The notes: generated by a model from the letters alone, not told the origin. DNA of 20,049 nucleotides from a virus (IMGVR_UViG_3300010151_008053:1-20049); one strand, 5' to 3'; shown: positions 1 through 7,150, numbered from the stretch's first letter. Program-made: numbers and translations.

Positions 1-783
1 AAAGCTGTAATGATTTTTAGTGGTGGTATGGACAGTGCTGCCATGCTAAGAATGGCTCAATTTCAATCGGGTGAGCTACACTGTTTAACTTTTGATTATG
101 GTCAAAGGCATATACGCGAACTTGAATGTGCAAAGATACAAATCGAACATGCAAAGTTGGTTAGCTTTAGTCATAATTTTGAAGATTGTGAAGTAATACA
201 CAAAGTGTTGGATGTTTCATTTTTAAAAGAGTTACTTACGACAAGTTCACTTACTAATACAGACATTGATAATCCTGATGTTAAAGATATGGTAGGGGAA
301 GCACAACCAGTAAGTTATGTACCATTTAGAAATCAATTATTTTTGACAATAGCATGTGCATATGCAGAATCAATTGGTGCTGAAACCGTTTATCATGGTG
401 CAACTCAAGTTGATAGTTTAGCTGGTTATTGGGATGGTAGTGCAGAATTTCAGGAACACTTTCAAACGTTAATAGGACTAAATAGAACACATCGAATTAT
501 TCTTAATTGTCCGTTACTTAGTATGAGTAAACAAGCTATTGTAGAGTTTGCCGTTGGTAGTAGGGTTGATCTAAAATATACATACACTTGTTATAGTGGT
601 GATGAACTTTCTGATGCAACCACACCAAGCAGTTCATTACGAATTAAGGGATTTGCAGATGCAGGTTATATTGACCCTATTGAATATAAACAAGATTTAA
701 CCAAATATTGGAAAGACAATAAATGTAAACCGTTTCCTATTGATGAGGTGTTTTCTGATAGATATGGAACCAGAGGCCCTTAA
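1..783 (+). CDS. queC: QueC-like 7-cyano-7-deazaguanine synthase family protein (5' end outside window)
   Basis: The first ATG is at position 10, but the frame is open back to base 1 and the codons before it read Lys-Ala-Val, matching the usual QueC N-terminus (KAVxxxSGGxDS). The true start therefore probably lies upstream. Visible motifs are the PP-loop SGGMDS (bases 19-36), FDYGQRH, VPFRN and a C-terminal LRIKGF. QueC normally uses ATP and ammonia to turn carboxy-deazaguanine into preQ0. The zinc site is degenerate: the first Cys (589-591, in TCY) is kept, while the other three Cys of the usual C-x2-C-x2-C cluster are replaced by non-Cys residues (an Asp/Ala-Thr-Thr-Pro-Ser-Ser-Ser stretch before LR). 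The usual SGYPDCR motif is also altered (LAGYWDGS). A separate class II glutamine amidotransferase lies 1.5 kb downstream, recalling Gat-QueC fusions that make archaeosine in archaea and some phages. Family membership is firm; the exact product (preQ0, amido-deazaguanine, archaeosine or something else) is inference. Confidence 0.85.
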   Translation, partial: KAVMIFSGGMDSAAMLRMAQFQSGELHCLTFDYGQRHIRELECAKIQIEHAKLVSFSHNFEDCEVIHKVLDVSFLKELLTTSSLTNTDIDNPDVKDMVGEAQPVSYVPFRNQLFLTIACAYAESIGAETVYHGATQVDSLAGYWDGSAEFQEHFQTLIGLNRTHRIILNCPLLSMSKQAIVEFAVGSRVDLKYTYTCYSGDELSDATTPSSSLRIKGFADAGYIDPIEYKQDLTKYWKDNKCKPFPIDEVFSDRYGTRGP

Positions 784-1475
784 TGCATATATTCGATAAG
801 GATAAAATATCAAAAATAGGGTACACTGACGATACAGCGTTTTCATCACATAGAATTTACTTAGAATATCTAGTAAATTTTCTGTATGAGAAAAACGGTA
901 ATAAACAACTTAGTATTTTAGAGTGTGGTACCGGTACTGGTAGTAGTGAGTACTTTAGTAAAATTTCAAAAGAGGGTAAAGCTAAAATTTGGGGTATAGA
1001 ATATCATAATGTTCCACCAGAATGTTGGTACGAACAAATGAAAGAAAAATATGCAAACGAAAACTACAAAATTACTCATGAGCAACAAGGTATATGGGTT
1101 TTTGGTTCAGAATACTTTCATAAGTTGGACGACCACTACGATTTAATTTTTGTTGATACTAGTGGGTATGAAAACAGAGCAAACTGGATAAAATTTGCAG
1201 CAAACGATACTAGTAAAGTAGTAGTTCTTCATGATAGCGAACACTACCATAGATTTAAACCATGGTTATTAGAATGGATAACAAAGAATTTTAAATTTGT
1301 TTATGATTCATGGCCTATACAGGAACCTGGGACGTTGTTTGCTAGTAATATTGATTTAGAGTGTAATTTAAAATATGAAGGAAGACACAACGATTTACCT
1401 CACAAAGCAGAACAGCAAGAAATGGATCCTACAGTTCATGGATTCCCAAAACAATGCCATATTAGTAAAAAATAG
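783..1475 (+). CDS. Class I SAM-dependent methyltransferase-like protein
   Basis: The ATG shares a base with the stop of the QueC-like gene (TAATG), so the two are probably translationally coupled. The 230-residue product has a glycine-rich motif I-like segment at about residues 45-55 (ILECGTGTGSS), an acidic end of the next strand (GIEYHN), a hydrophobic strand ending in VDTSG, and VVVLHDSEHYHR. This matches the layout of class I (Rossmann-like) methyltransferases of the Methyltransf_24/TylF-like kind. The substrate cannot be read from sequence; being coupled to a deazaguanine enzyme, or near sugar enzymes, makes a modified base or a sugar possible. The 3' end overlaps a convergent minus-strand ORF by 14 bases. 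Confidence 0.65.
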   Translation: MHIFDKDKISKIGYTDDTAFSSHRIYLEYLVNFLYEKNGNKQLSILECGTGTGSSEYFSKISKEGKAKIWGIEYHNVPPECWYEQMKEKYANENYKITHEQQGIWVFGSEYFHKLDDHYDLIFVDTSGYENRANWIKFAANDTSKVVVLHDSEHYHRFKPWLLEWITKNFKFVYDSWPIQEPGTLFASNIDLECNLKYEGRHNDLPHKAEQQEMDPTVHGFPKQCHISKK

Positions 1476-1644
1476 GTAAACAGAGCGCTACAGTAAAATA
1501 ACTCTGTAATTCTGCATCAGCTAATAAGTTTGCAACCCCCATATCTTGATTAGGAAAAGGAAAATTTCCACTGCCTGATAATTTAGTAGAACTTGTACCA
1601 GTAAATCGAGTATCTAAATATTGATAACCTAATTCTACTTCCAT
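1462..1644 (-). CDS. Small hypothetical protein, probable late gene
   Basis: A 60-residue minus-strand ORF whose ATG follows the stop of the minus-strand gene before it by one base (TAATATG), as expected of a co-transcribed pair. It fills the stretch between the methyltransferase and its neighbour that would otherwise be non-coding. It is rich in Gly, Ser and Asn with a hydrophobic C-terminus (FTVALCLPIFY). I recognise no family. Its reality rests on position, frame and absence of any other explanation for the sequence; it overlaps the methyltransferase 3' end by 14 bases. Confidence 0.5.
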   Translation of the reverse strand: MEVELGYQYLDTRFTGTSSTKLSGSGNFPFPNQDMGVANLLADAELQSYFTVALCLPIFY

Positions 1645-1645
1645 A

Positions 1646-2200
1646 TTAATAATCTTCTAATTCTTCTGACTCTTTATCTGTAGCAGTAAAATCTTGATAC
1701 GCTTCGATTTCTCCTAACTTATCAGGATCTACATCATCTAGAGGGGCTTCCTCTTCACCAAAAACTTCATCTAATAAACCCAACAGAATCATGTCTTTTA
1801 AGATTTTTTCTGCCTCTTTTTGATCTTCTATTTTAGTAGCAAAGTCAAGAATTTCTTTTGCTGTAGTTGGCCTGACTTCTACAAAACCAACAATATCTTT
1901 TTGCAAACCTTTTAGTGGTGTCTCATAAGCTGCGTCTGCTACCTTAAATTTTCGCTTACCTAAAGCAACCTTTTCTTTTGCCACCGGCTTCTTAAATCTA
2001 GTAGATCTGCTTCTTGCTCCGCCACCACCACGGATACCCTTAATTCTCATCATCATCTCATAATATGATTCTTTTCTTTCTTCTCCTGTTTCTGGGTCAA
2101 CAACAACTTTCCTTACCCTGTCTTCAAACTGCTTTTTTCTTCCTTCTGTTAAGGACTCTTGGTAAGATTCGTAAAGAAATTGGGTATCTTTATCTTTCAT
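1646..2200 (-). CDS. Hypothetical charged protein, probable late or structural gene
   Basis: I place the start at the ATG at 2200, not the longer open frame reaching 2299, because a T4 late-promoter-like AATAAATA lies 7 bases upstream and the extra N-terminus would cover the divergent promoter and the start of the amidotransferase gene. The 184-residue product begins MKDKDTQFLYESYQESL, a style of N-terminus I associate with virion proteins of marine T4-like phages (recollection, not checked). It has a basic Gly/Arg-rich middle (GGGGARSRSTRFKK) and a strongly acidic C-terminus (ESEELEDY). No enzymatic motif is visible. Late expression and a virion or scaffold role are inferences from strand and promoter. 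Confidence 0.7.
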   Translation of the reverse strand: MKDKDTQFLYESYQESLTEGRKKQFEDRVRKVVVDPETGEERKESYYEMMMRIKGIRGGGGARSRSTRFKKPVAKEKVALGKRKFKVADAAYETPLKGLQKDIVGFVEVRPTTAKEILDFATKIEDQKEAEKILKDMILLGLLDEVFGEEEAPLDDVDPDKLGEIEAYQDFTATDKESEELEDY

Positions 2201-2237
2201 ATTGAAATATTTATTAGATACTTTATAATATAAACAA
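2201..2237. promoter_or_regulatory. Divergent overlapping promoters: sigma70-like (+) and late-like (-)
   Basis: Plus strand: TTGAAA at 2202-2207, 16-base spacer, TATAAT at 2224-2229, then 8 bases to the ATG at 2238. Minus strand: AATAAATA (7 of 8 to TATAAATA) on 2215-2208, then 7 bases to the ATG at 2200. The late element sits inside the spacer of the early promoter, so use of one should block the other. Confidence 0.75.
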
Positions 2238-2879
2238 ATGTGTGCAATATTTGGTACTTCAGATAGACAACAATTTATAACATTGTATGAACTTAACAAA
2301 GACAGGGGTGGTTATGCATCTACTTTTTGTGGTATAAAAGATGGTAAGTTACGTGTTTTTAAAAATAAACTATTTGATTTAGATAACGTATACTTAGAAG
2401 ATTGGGATTATTATTTGGGTCATCATCAAGCTCCGACAGGTAAAGTACGTCAGTATAGTGAAAATACTTCACACCCATTTAATTATGGAAGGTGGCATGT
2501 AGCTCATAATGGTGTTCTAACCAATTATAGAGAAATAACAGAAGCAAGTGATACCAAAGATATTGATACATCATATATTCCTGCATATATGCAAGAGTTA
2601 GATTTATCACCTTTATGTTTTGATGATAAAGGTCTTTTAGAAGAAACATTTACTGCATTTAAAGGAACCCACACATGTTGGGTTTGGGACGATAGAAATA
2701 GTATTGTATATTTAACTAAAAATGGTAGTACTTTATTTTCAAATGGAACAACATTTTCATCAGTTCAATATGATGGTGGTAAACCGCTATTAGATGGATA
2801 TGTATATATGATGCATGAAGGTTCAGGATTTTTAGAGTATGTAAAATTCGAAGACAGTAACCCGTTTGCAGTCTTCTAA
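2238..2879 (+). CDS. Class II (Ntn-type) glutamine amidotransferase
   Basis: The initiator Met is followed directly by Cys2 (MCAIFG), the nucleophile of class II amidotransferases after Met removal. Further family hallmarks are DRGGYAS (22-28), GHHQAPTG (61-68), SHPF, HNGVLTN (from 90) and DIDTSYI (108-114). Such a domain hydrolyses glutamine and channels ammonia to a partner synthase. At 213 residues it is a stand-alone domain with no fused synthase. The nearby QueC-like enzyme is a natural partner: in Gat-QueC proteins the same two domains are fused, and AsnB has the same glutaminase/PP-loop logic. An alternative is amidation of a sugar or of another acceptor. Its sigma70-like promoter ends 8 bases before the ATG, so the mRNA is probably leaderless. 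Confidence 0.88.
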   Translation: MCAIFGTSDRQQFITLYELNKDRGGYASTFCGIKDGKLRVFKNKLFDLDNVYLEDWDYYLGHHQAPTGKVRQYSENTSHPFNYGRWHVAHNGVLTNYREITEASDTKDIDTSYIPAYMQELDLSPLCFDDKGLLEETFTAFKGTHTCWVWDDRNSIVYLTKNGSTLFSNGTTFSSVQYDGGKPLLDGYVYMMHEGSGFLEYVKFEDSNPFAVF

Positions 2880-2883
2880 AATT

Positions 2884-3462
2884 ATGCAAGATTTATTAGA
2901 TTATAAAGAGACTCTAGATCCAAGTAACCGTGCTATCTATGACTTATTTGAAAAATATAAACCCGATTCTGGTATATTTGTAGAAACCGGTTGTCATCTA
3001 GGAGGTGGGTTAACTAAAGCAGTACATGTTGGTTTTACCAAACTGTATTCTTGTGATATAAATTTAGAAAGGGTAGAACATTCAATTGAGTTAATGTCAG
3101 AAATGGCTATGTATGGTTCAATAGTTGATCCTTGTATTTTTAACTCCGAGTCTACTGTTTTTCTAATGAACGTTTTACCAATGATACAAGATGACCAAGT
3201 TATGTTTTGGCTCGATGCTCATGATGAGGGCGGTGGTATACCTGTTCTTCAAGAACTGGATTTAATAAAAGCAATATGTAAAAATAAAACTAGTTCTATC
3301 TTGATTGACGACGTACCTCTTTATCTAGAAGAAGAGGGTGTTGATTATCTTAAAAAAACAATTTTAGAAATAAATGAAAACTACGAATTTGAAAAAGTTG
3401 AAACTAACGATGGTGGTAATTATGTTATTGCTGCTGGCGTAGTTGAAAAAGAGGAAAAGTAG
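2884..3462 (+). CDS. Methyltransferase-like Rossmann protein
   Basis: I choose the ATG at 2884, just after the amidotransferase stop, over an upstream in-frame TTG at 2866 that would overlap it. The 192-residue product has FVETGCHLGGG (motif I-like), a strand ending CDIN (acidic motif II-like), MFWLDAHDEGGG and SILIDDV. This pattern occurs in class I methyltransferase-like proteins of polysaccharide gene sets. The neighbours are an amidotransferase upstream and a GDP-mannose epimerase downstream, so sugar or base methylation are both possible. No promoter is visible at its start, so it is probably read through from the amidotransferase promoter. The 3' end of this gene contains the promoter of the next gene. 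Confidence 0.6.
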   Translation: MQDLLDYKETLDPSNRAIYDLFEKYKPDSGIFVETGCHLGGGLTKAVHVGFTKLYSCDINLERVEHSIELMSEMAMYGSIVDPCIFNSESTVFLMNVLPMIQDDQVMFWLDAHDEGGGIPVLQELDLIKAICKNKTSSILIDDVPLYLEEEGVDYLKKTILEINENYEFEKVETNDGGNYVIAAGVVEKEEK

Positions 3463-3475
3463 TTATAATACTGAT
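3443..3475 (+). promoter_or_regulatory. Sigma70-like promoter at the start of the epimerase gene
   Basis: TTGAAA at 3443-3448, 15-base spacer, TATAAT at 3464-3469, then 6 bases to the ATG at 3476. The -35 lies inside the preceding coding sequence. Expected transcription start coincides with the start codon. Confidence 0.7.
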
Positions 3476-4558
3476 ATGAAGACAGCTTTAGTATGTGGCG
3501 CAGGTGGTTTTATTGGTAACCATCTTGTTAGTAGGCTTAAAAAAGAAGGTTATTGGGTACGTGGTGTGGATCTAAAACATCCAGATTACGGAGAATCAGA
3601 AGCCGATGAATTTGTAACAGGGGATTTAACAGAAAAAGATATAGTTGAAAGATGCATTAGAACTGGAAGCTATTATGGTACTGTACCAAAACAATATCAA
3701 GGACAATTTGATGAAATATATCAATTAGCTGCTGATATGGGTGGAGCCGGGTATATTTTTACCGGTGAACATGATGCAAACGTTATGAGAAATTCAGCAA
3801 CTATTAATTTACATATCCTAGATGCAATAAACCGACTGAACCAATTTGTTAAAACCCCTTGGTATAACGATTCTCGAGTTTTACCATATGATCAGGTTAC
3901 AACTAAGATTTTTTATAGCAGTTCTGCATGTATGTACCCTGAACATAATCAATTAGATCCTGATAACCCTAATTGTGAAGAAAGTTCAGCATATCCTGCT
4001 GCACCTGATAGTGAGTACGGTTGGGAAAAGTTATTTTCCGAAAGGCTATACCTTGCATATCAACGAAATTATAACATTCCATGTGCTATTGCTAGATTTC
4101 ATAACATATACGGTCCAAAAGGTACATGGAAAGGTGGTAGAGAAAAAGCTCCAGCTGCTATTTGCAGGAAAGTGGCGTTAGCCAAAGAAGGTGAAAATAT
4201 CGAAATATGGGGTGACGGTACACAAACACGGTCCTTTTTATACATAGACGAATGTATTAACGGTATAAGAAAATTGATGGAGTCAGACTGGTCGGGTCCA
4301 GTAAATCTTGGATCAGACGAAATGGTGACCATTAATGCATTAGTAGAAACCGCAGAAACAATTGCCGGTAAAAAATTAGGTAGAAAATATATTGAAGGAC
4401 CACTAGGAGTAAGAGGCAGAAATAGCGACAACAAACTTATTCAAGAAAAGCTCGATTGGTCACCACATTATCCCCTTATTAAAGGCATACAACAGACGTA
4501 TGATTGGATTTGGGATCAAATCAACCAAGAATCGGTCGTTGATCATTCAAGTATATAA
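3476..4558 (+). CDS. GDP-mannose 3,5-epimerase (extended SDR)
   Basis: Start chosen at the ATG at 3476, which follows the promoter and gives the N-terminal NAD-binding motif directly (CGAGGFIG, glycines from residue 8); an ATG at 3443 would add a non-homologous tail. The 360-residue protein closely follows plant GDP-mannose 3,5-epimerase: LAADMGG, SSSACMYP with Cys152, YGWEK (Tyr181, Lys185), FHNIYGP, GTWKGGREKAPAA with Lys219, GDGTQTRSF, GSDEM and GVRGRNSDN. Cys152 and Lys219 correspond to the catalytic acid/base pair Cys145/Lys217 of the Arabidopsis enzyme (recalled numbering). The reaction interconverts GDP-D-mannose with GDP-L-galactose and GDP-L-gulose. It would feed a glycosyltransferase that is not in this window. 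The function is well supported; its use by the phage is unknown. Confidence 0.9.
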   Translation: MKTALVCGAGGFIGNHLVSRLKKEGYWVRGVDLKHPDYGESEADEFVTGDLTEKDIVERCIRTGSYYGTVPKQYQGQFDEIYQLAADMGGAGYIFTGEHDANVMRNSATINLHILDAINRLNQFVKTPWYNDSRVLPYDQVTTKIFYSSSACMYPEHNQLDPDNPNCEESSAYPAAPDSEYGWEKLFSERLYLAYQRNYNIPCAIARFHNIYGPKGTWKGGREKAPAAICRKVALAKEGENIEIWGDGTQTRSFLYIDECINGIRKLMESDWSGPVNLGSDEMVTINALVETAETIAGKKLGRKYIEGPLGVRGRNSDNKLIQEKLDWSPHYPLIKGIQQTYDWIWDQINQESVVDHSSI

Positions 4559-4574
4559 TCTATACTAGATTTAT
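4539..4574 (+). promoter_or_regulatory. Sigma70-like promoter of the helicase gene
   Basis: TTGATC at 4539-4544, 16-base spacer, TATACT at 4561-4566, then 8 bases to the ATG at 4575. A second TATAAT at 4554-4559 lacks a matching -35. Confidence 0.65.
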
Positions 4575-5906
4575 ATGTCAGTAAATTCTTTGGATTTAGA
4601 ATACTACGAAAATGTAGTACTATATAAATGCATTACAGATCCGAGATATCTTGGGTCTATAATAGATCACGTTCATCCACGGTATTTTGACAACAAAAAT
4701 TATAGAAGTATAATTGCAATCATAAAAGCATTCTTTATTAAAAGACAAACAATACCGAGTGCTACAGAAATTGCATCTTATTGTACTACCCCTGAATTAA
4801 AAATTGATTTAAAACAAACTCTTTTAAGAATAGATCAATTAGACAAATCATTTAACAACGACGAGCTGTATACTAACACGGAAAGATTTTTAAAAGAAAA
4901 GTCTGTGTATCATACAATGTTAGATGTGGCAGATGACTGTTCAAAAGGTAAGGTTGAACCAACAGAAATATTTGACAAGTTTGAAAAGTGTTGTGGTATT
5001 AATTTATCGGTAGATCTTGGGTTTGATCTACTTGTTGACCATGAAAAGTTAATTGAAAACCTTCAAATCGATGAACCAACCATACCATCAGGTTGGGCAT
5101 GGGTGGATGACATGTTAGATGGTGGGTTTCTTGAAAATGGTCGATCTATTTACGTGTTTGCTGGTGAAACCAACGTCGGTAAGTCTATTTTCTTGGGTAA
5201 CATAGCAGTAAACATGGCCAAACAAGGAAAAACGGTGTTAGTGGTGTCACTTGAAATGAGTGAACTAATGTATGCTAAGAGACTTGCAGGTAATATAACT
5301 GGACTTGAAATTAACAATCTAAGACACGAAATTCCAGAGTTAAGAACCAAGATGCAAAAAGAAGTTAGTGAAAACCCATCAGGTAAGTTATTAATTAAAG
5401 AATTTCCACCAAGTACTATAACAGCATCACAGTTAGGGGCGTTTATGAAGAAGATAGAACAAAAAGGCATCAATATTGATGCGTTAGTTCTTGATTACGT
5501 TAACTTAATGCATTCACCAATTGGTAATAACAGTTATGAACGTGTAAAATATGCAACAGAACAAGTTAGAGCGTTATCCTACACACATAACTGCCCTATT
5601 ATAACAGCAACACAGTTAAATAGATCTGGTTACGATACGCAAGACCCAGGATTAGATACTATTGGTGAAAGTATGGGGTTAGCAATGACTGCAGATGCAA
5701 TATTTTCAATATTTCAGAACGAAGAAGACAGGGGTTTAGATCAAATAAGGTTAGGTGTTATGAAGAACCGATTTGGACCAAACTTCGGTGCCACAGAAAT
5801 GAGTATACACTACCCAACGTTAACAATAAGTGATGGAGGTGGCCAAGATATGGGTAATGCGGCTGCTAACGTAATGGGTGCTATAGAAGCCCTAGCCAAT
5901 GGTTGA
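4575..5906 (+). CDS. 41: Replicative DNA helicase, T4 gp41-like (DnaB family)
   Basis: The 443-residue protein has a helical N-terminal region (about 1-150) and a RecA-type ATPase domain. Walker A is GETNVGKS at 197-204, Walker B ends in LVLDY with Asp307, and a downstream ATQLNRSG stretch resembles the sensor/H3 region of DnaB-like helicases, followed by GVMKNRFGPN. VVSLEMS is also typical. It should form the hexameric 5'-3' helicase that unwinds the fork and partners with the primase encoded at 14339 and a loader such as the protein at 7151. Length is close to T4 gp41 (about 475). Its start is placed by the promoter 8 bases upstream. Confidence 0.93.
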   Translation: MSVNSLDLEYYENVVLYKCITDPRYLGSIIDHVHPRYFDNKNYRSIIAIIKAFFIKRQTIPSATEIASYCTTPELKIDLKQTLLRIDQLDKSFNNDELYTNTERFLKEKSVYHTMLDVADDCSKGKVEPTEIFDKFEKCCGINLSVDLGFDLLVDHEKLIENLQIDEPTIPSGWAWVDDMLDGGFLENGRSIYVFAGETNVGKSIFLGNIAVNMAKQGKTVLVVSLEMSELMYAKRLAGNITGLEINNLRHEIPELRTKMQKEVSENPSGKLLIKEFPPSTITASQLGAFMKKIEQKGINIDALVLDYVNLMHSPIGNNSYERVKYATEQVRALSYTHNCPIITATQLNRSGYDTQDPGLDTIGESMGLAMTADAIFSIFQNEEDRGLDQIRLGVMKNRFGPNFGATEMSIHYPTLTISDGGGQDMGNAAANVMGAIEALANG

Positions 5907-5935
5907 GAATCGTAGCAAAAATCATAAATTTCTAA
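5903..5935 (+). promoter_or_regulatory. Sigma70-like promoter of the DHH gene
   Basis: TTGAGA at 5903-5908 overlaps the helicase stop codon; 16-base spacer; TAAATT at 5925-5930 (4 of 6 to TATAAT); 5 bases to the ATG at 5936. It is the weakest -10 of the series but keeps the same geometry. Confidence 0.5.
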
Positions 5936-6838
5936 ATGAACGGTAAAGATTACGTATTTACTGATTCGGATTTAGATGGGGTTGGTAGTTTTTTAGTACT
6001 CAAATGGATACTTGATACGGAAATTTCCTACAAAACCACCACCCATAAGAATTTTAGGGGGGACTTTGTAAAGTTTCTCAGTAAAAATAAGATTTCCGAA
6101 TTTGATACAATTTATATCTGTGATTTAAATGTTAGTGACCACTCAGATTTACTTAATTATAAGAATATTGTTGTTATTGACCATCATAATGGTAAAGACA
6201 ATTACGATGAGTTTACAAAACCTACTTTAGTGTTAGATAGTGACTACACTTCTACTACAAAGCTGGTATTGAAGTATGCTCTGGATACAATTCCTAATAC
6301 TAACACAAAACTTACAGGCGCCAAAGCTAAATTAATACAGTTGGTGGATGATTACGATAGTTATAAGCTAGCTCAAGAAGAAAGCTTGGGTGTTAATCAC
6401 GTTTTGTGGAGTTATACAGGTGATAGGGTTGCTAAATTTATACAAGAGTTCGGTGATGGGTTTAGTGGTTTTAGTTTACATCAAAAAAACATGGTTGTGT
6501 TAGCTAATAAGAAGATACATGATCAAGTAGAGAATGGAGAAGCGTTTTCTTATAAGACAAACATTGACGGTAAACCATATAAACTAATTTCTTCGGTTTG
6601 TTCCCATAATATTAACGAAGTAGCATCCGGGTTGTTAAAGAAGCATGCTTCAGATATTGTATTCATAGTAAATCCAAAATCTCACAGTGTTAGTGTACGG
6701 AAACGGTCAGGTGTAGGTGTTAATCTAAATAAACTTGCTGGTAAACTAATTGATGGAGGTGGTCATACTGATTCAGCCGGTGGAAAGCTGACAGAGACAT
6801 TTTTAAAGTTTACTAAACTCTTTAAAGTTGAAGTATGA
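5936..6838 (+). CDS. DHH/DHHA1-family phosphoesterase
   Basis: The 300-residue protein shows all DHH superfamily signatures in order: DSDLDGVG at 10-17 (motif I, metal ligands), CDLNVSD (motif II), VIDHHNG with Asp82-His83-His84 (motif III), VDDYDSY (motif IV), and a C-terminal DHHA1 domain ending in GGGHTDSAGG (274-283). Family members include RecJ exonuclease, nanoRNase NrnA and cyclic-dinucleotide phosphodiesterases. At about 300 residues it is nearer NrnA or compact archaeal-type members than bacterial RecJ. Between helicase and helicase-loader genes, a role in DNA end processing, nanoRNA recycling or destruction of a cyclic nucleotide signal is possible. The first fits the neighbours best, but sequence alone does not decide. 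Its stop overlaps the next start (ATGA). Confidence 0.87.
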   Translation: MNGKDYVFTDSDLDGVGSFLVLKWILDTEISYKTTTHKNFRGDFVKFLSKNKISEFDTIYICDLNVSDHSDLLNYKNIVVIDHHNGKDNYDEFTKPTLVLDSDYTSTTKLVLKYALDTIPNTNTKLTGAKAKLIQLVDDYDSYKLAQEESLGVNHVLWSYTGDRVAKFIQEFGDGFSGFSLHQKNMVVLANKKIHDQVENGEAFSYKTNIDGKPYKLISSVCSHNINEVASGLLKKHASDIVFIVNPKSHSVSVRKRSGVGVNLNKLAGKLIDGGGHTDSAGGKLTETFLKFTKLFKVEV

Positions 6839-7128
6839 AATACGAAAATCACAATCCAGTAGAACATACCCACAGTAAAGAGATGGCGCATGCGTTCATG
6901 GGGTTTTGTTCCTTTGTTTCTATTTTAAATAACAAAAAAGTAAACCTTCCTAATATTTTTATTCTGTTGCTTAAAGATAAAAAGCTCAGAAGCCTGTTTA
7001 AGGAACAAATTGATATCGATACCGACTTCGAAATGGTTAAATTGTTTTTATTTTATGATCCATCATTACATAAGAGCAAATATATCATGAAATACATTAA
7101 TAGTAGTAAAAACAAATTGATTCATTAG
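6835..7128 (+). CDS. Hypothetical protein (position of T4 gene 33)
   Basis: A 97-residue protein coupled to the DHH gene by an ATGA overlap. It is basic with several hydrophobic helices (FMGFCSFVSIL, LPNIFILLL) and no recognisable motif. In T4 the order is 33-59-32, and this ORF sits just before a gp59-like gene and gp32, so it could be the late-transcription coactivator gp33. That is only a positional guess: I see no C-terminal clamp-binding tail. Confidence 0.7.
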   Translation: MKYENHNPVEHTHSKEMAHAFMGFCSFVSILNNKKVNLPNIFILLLKDKKLRSLFKEQIDIDTDFEMVKLFLFYDPSLHKSKYIMKYINSSKNKLIH

Positions 7129-7150
7129 TGGATATAACTATAATTAGTTA
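7117..7150 (+). promoter_or_regulatory. Sigma70-like promoter of the gp59-like gene
   Basis: TTGATT at 7117-7122, 16-base spacer, TATAAT at 7139-7144, then 6 bases to the GTG at 7151. A clear example of the recurring arrangement; the GTG start is supported by its position. Confidence 0.75.

Noticed and set aside
1-783. Asparagine synthetase or defence-type QueC (QatC, CBASS-linked) reading of the PP-loop gene
   Set aside because: VPFRN and FDYGQRH favour QueC proper, and the context is a phage replication genome without the partner genes of those defence systems. Not fully excluded.
1478-1512. ACAGAG/CTCTGT inverted repeat as a terminator
   Set aside because: Six base pairs, a 17-base loop and no T-tract; likely chance.
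4099-4434. Minus-strand 111-residue open frame
   Set aside because: Lies antisense inside the strongly supported GDP-mannose epimerase gene; no promoter or homology signal.
5150-5473. Minus-strand 107-residue open frame
   Set aside because: Antisense to the Walker A region of the helicase gene; a shadow of that gene.
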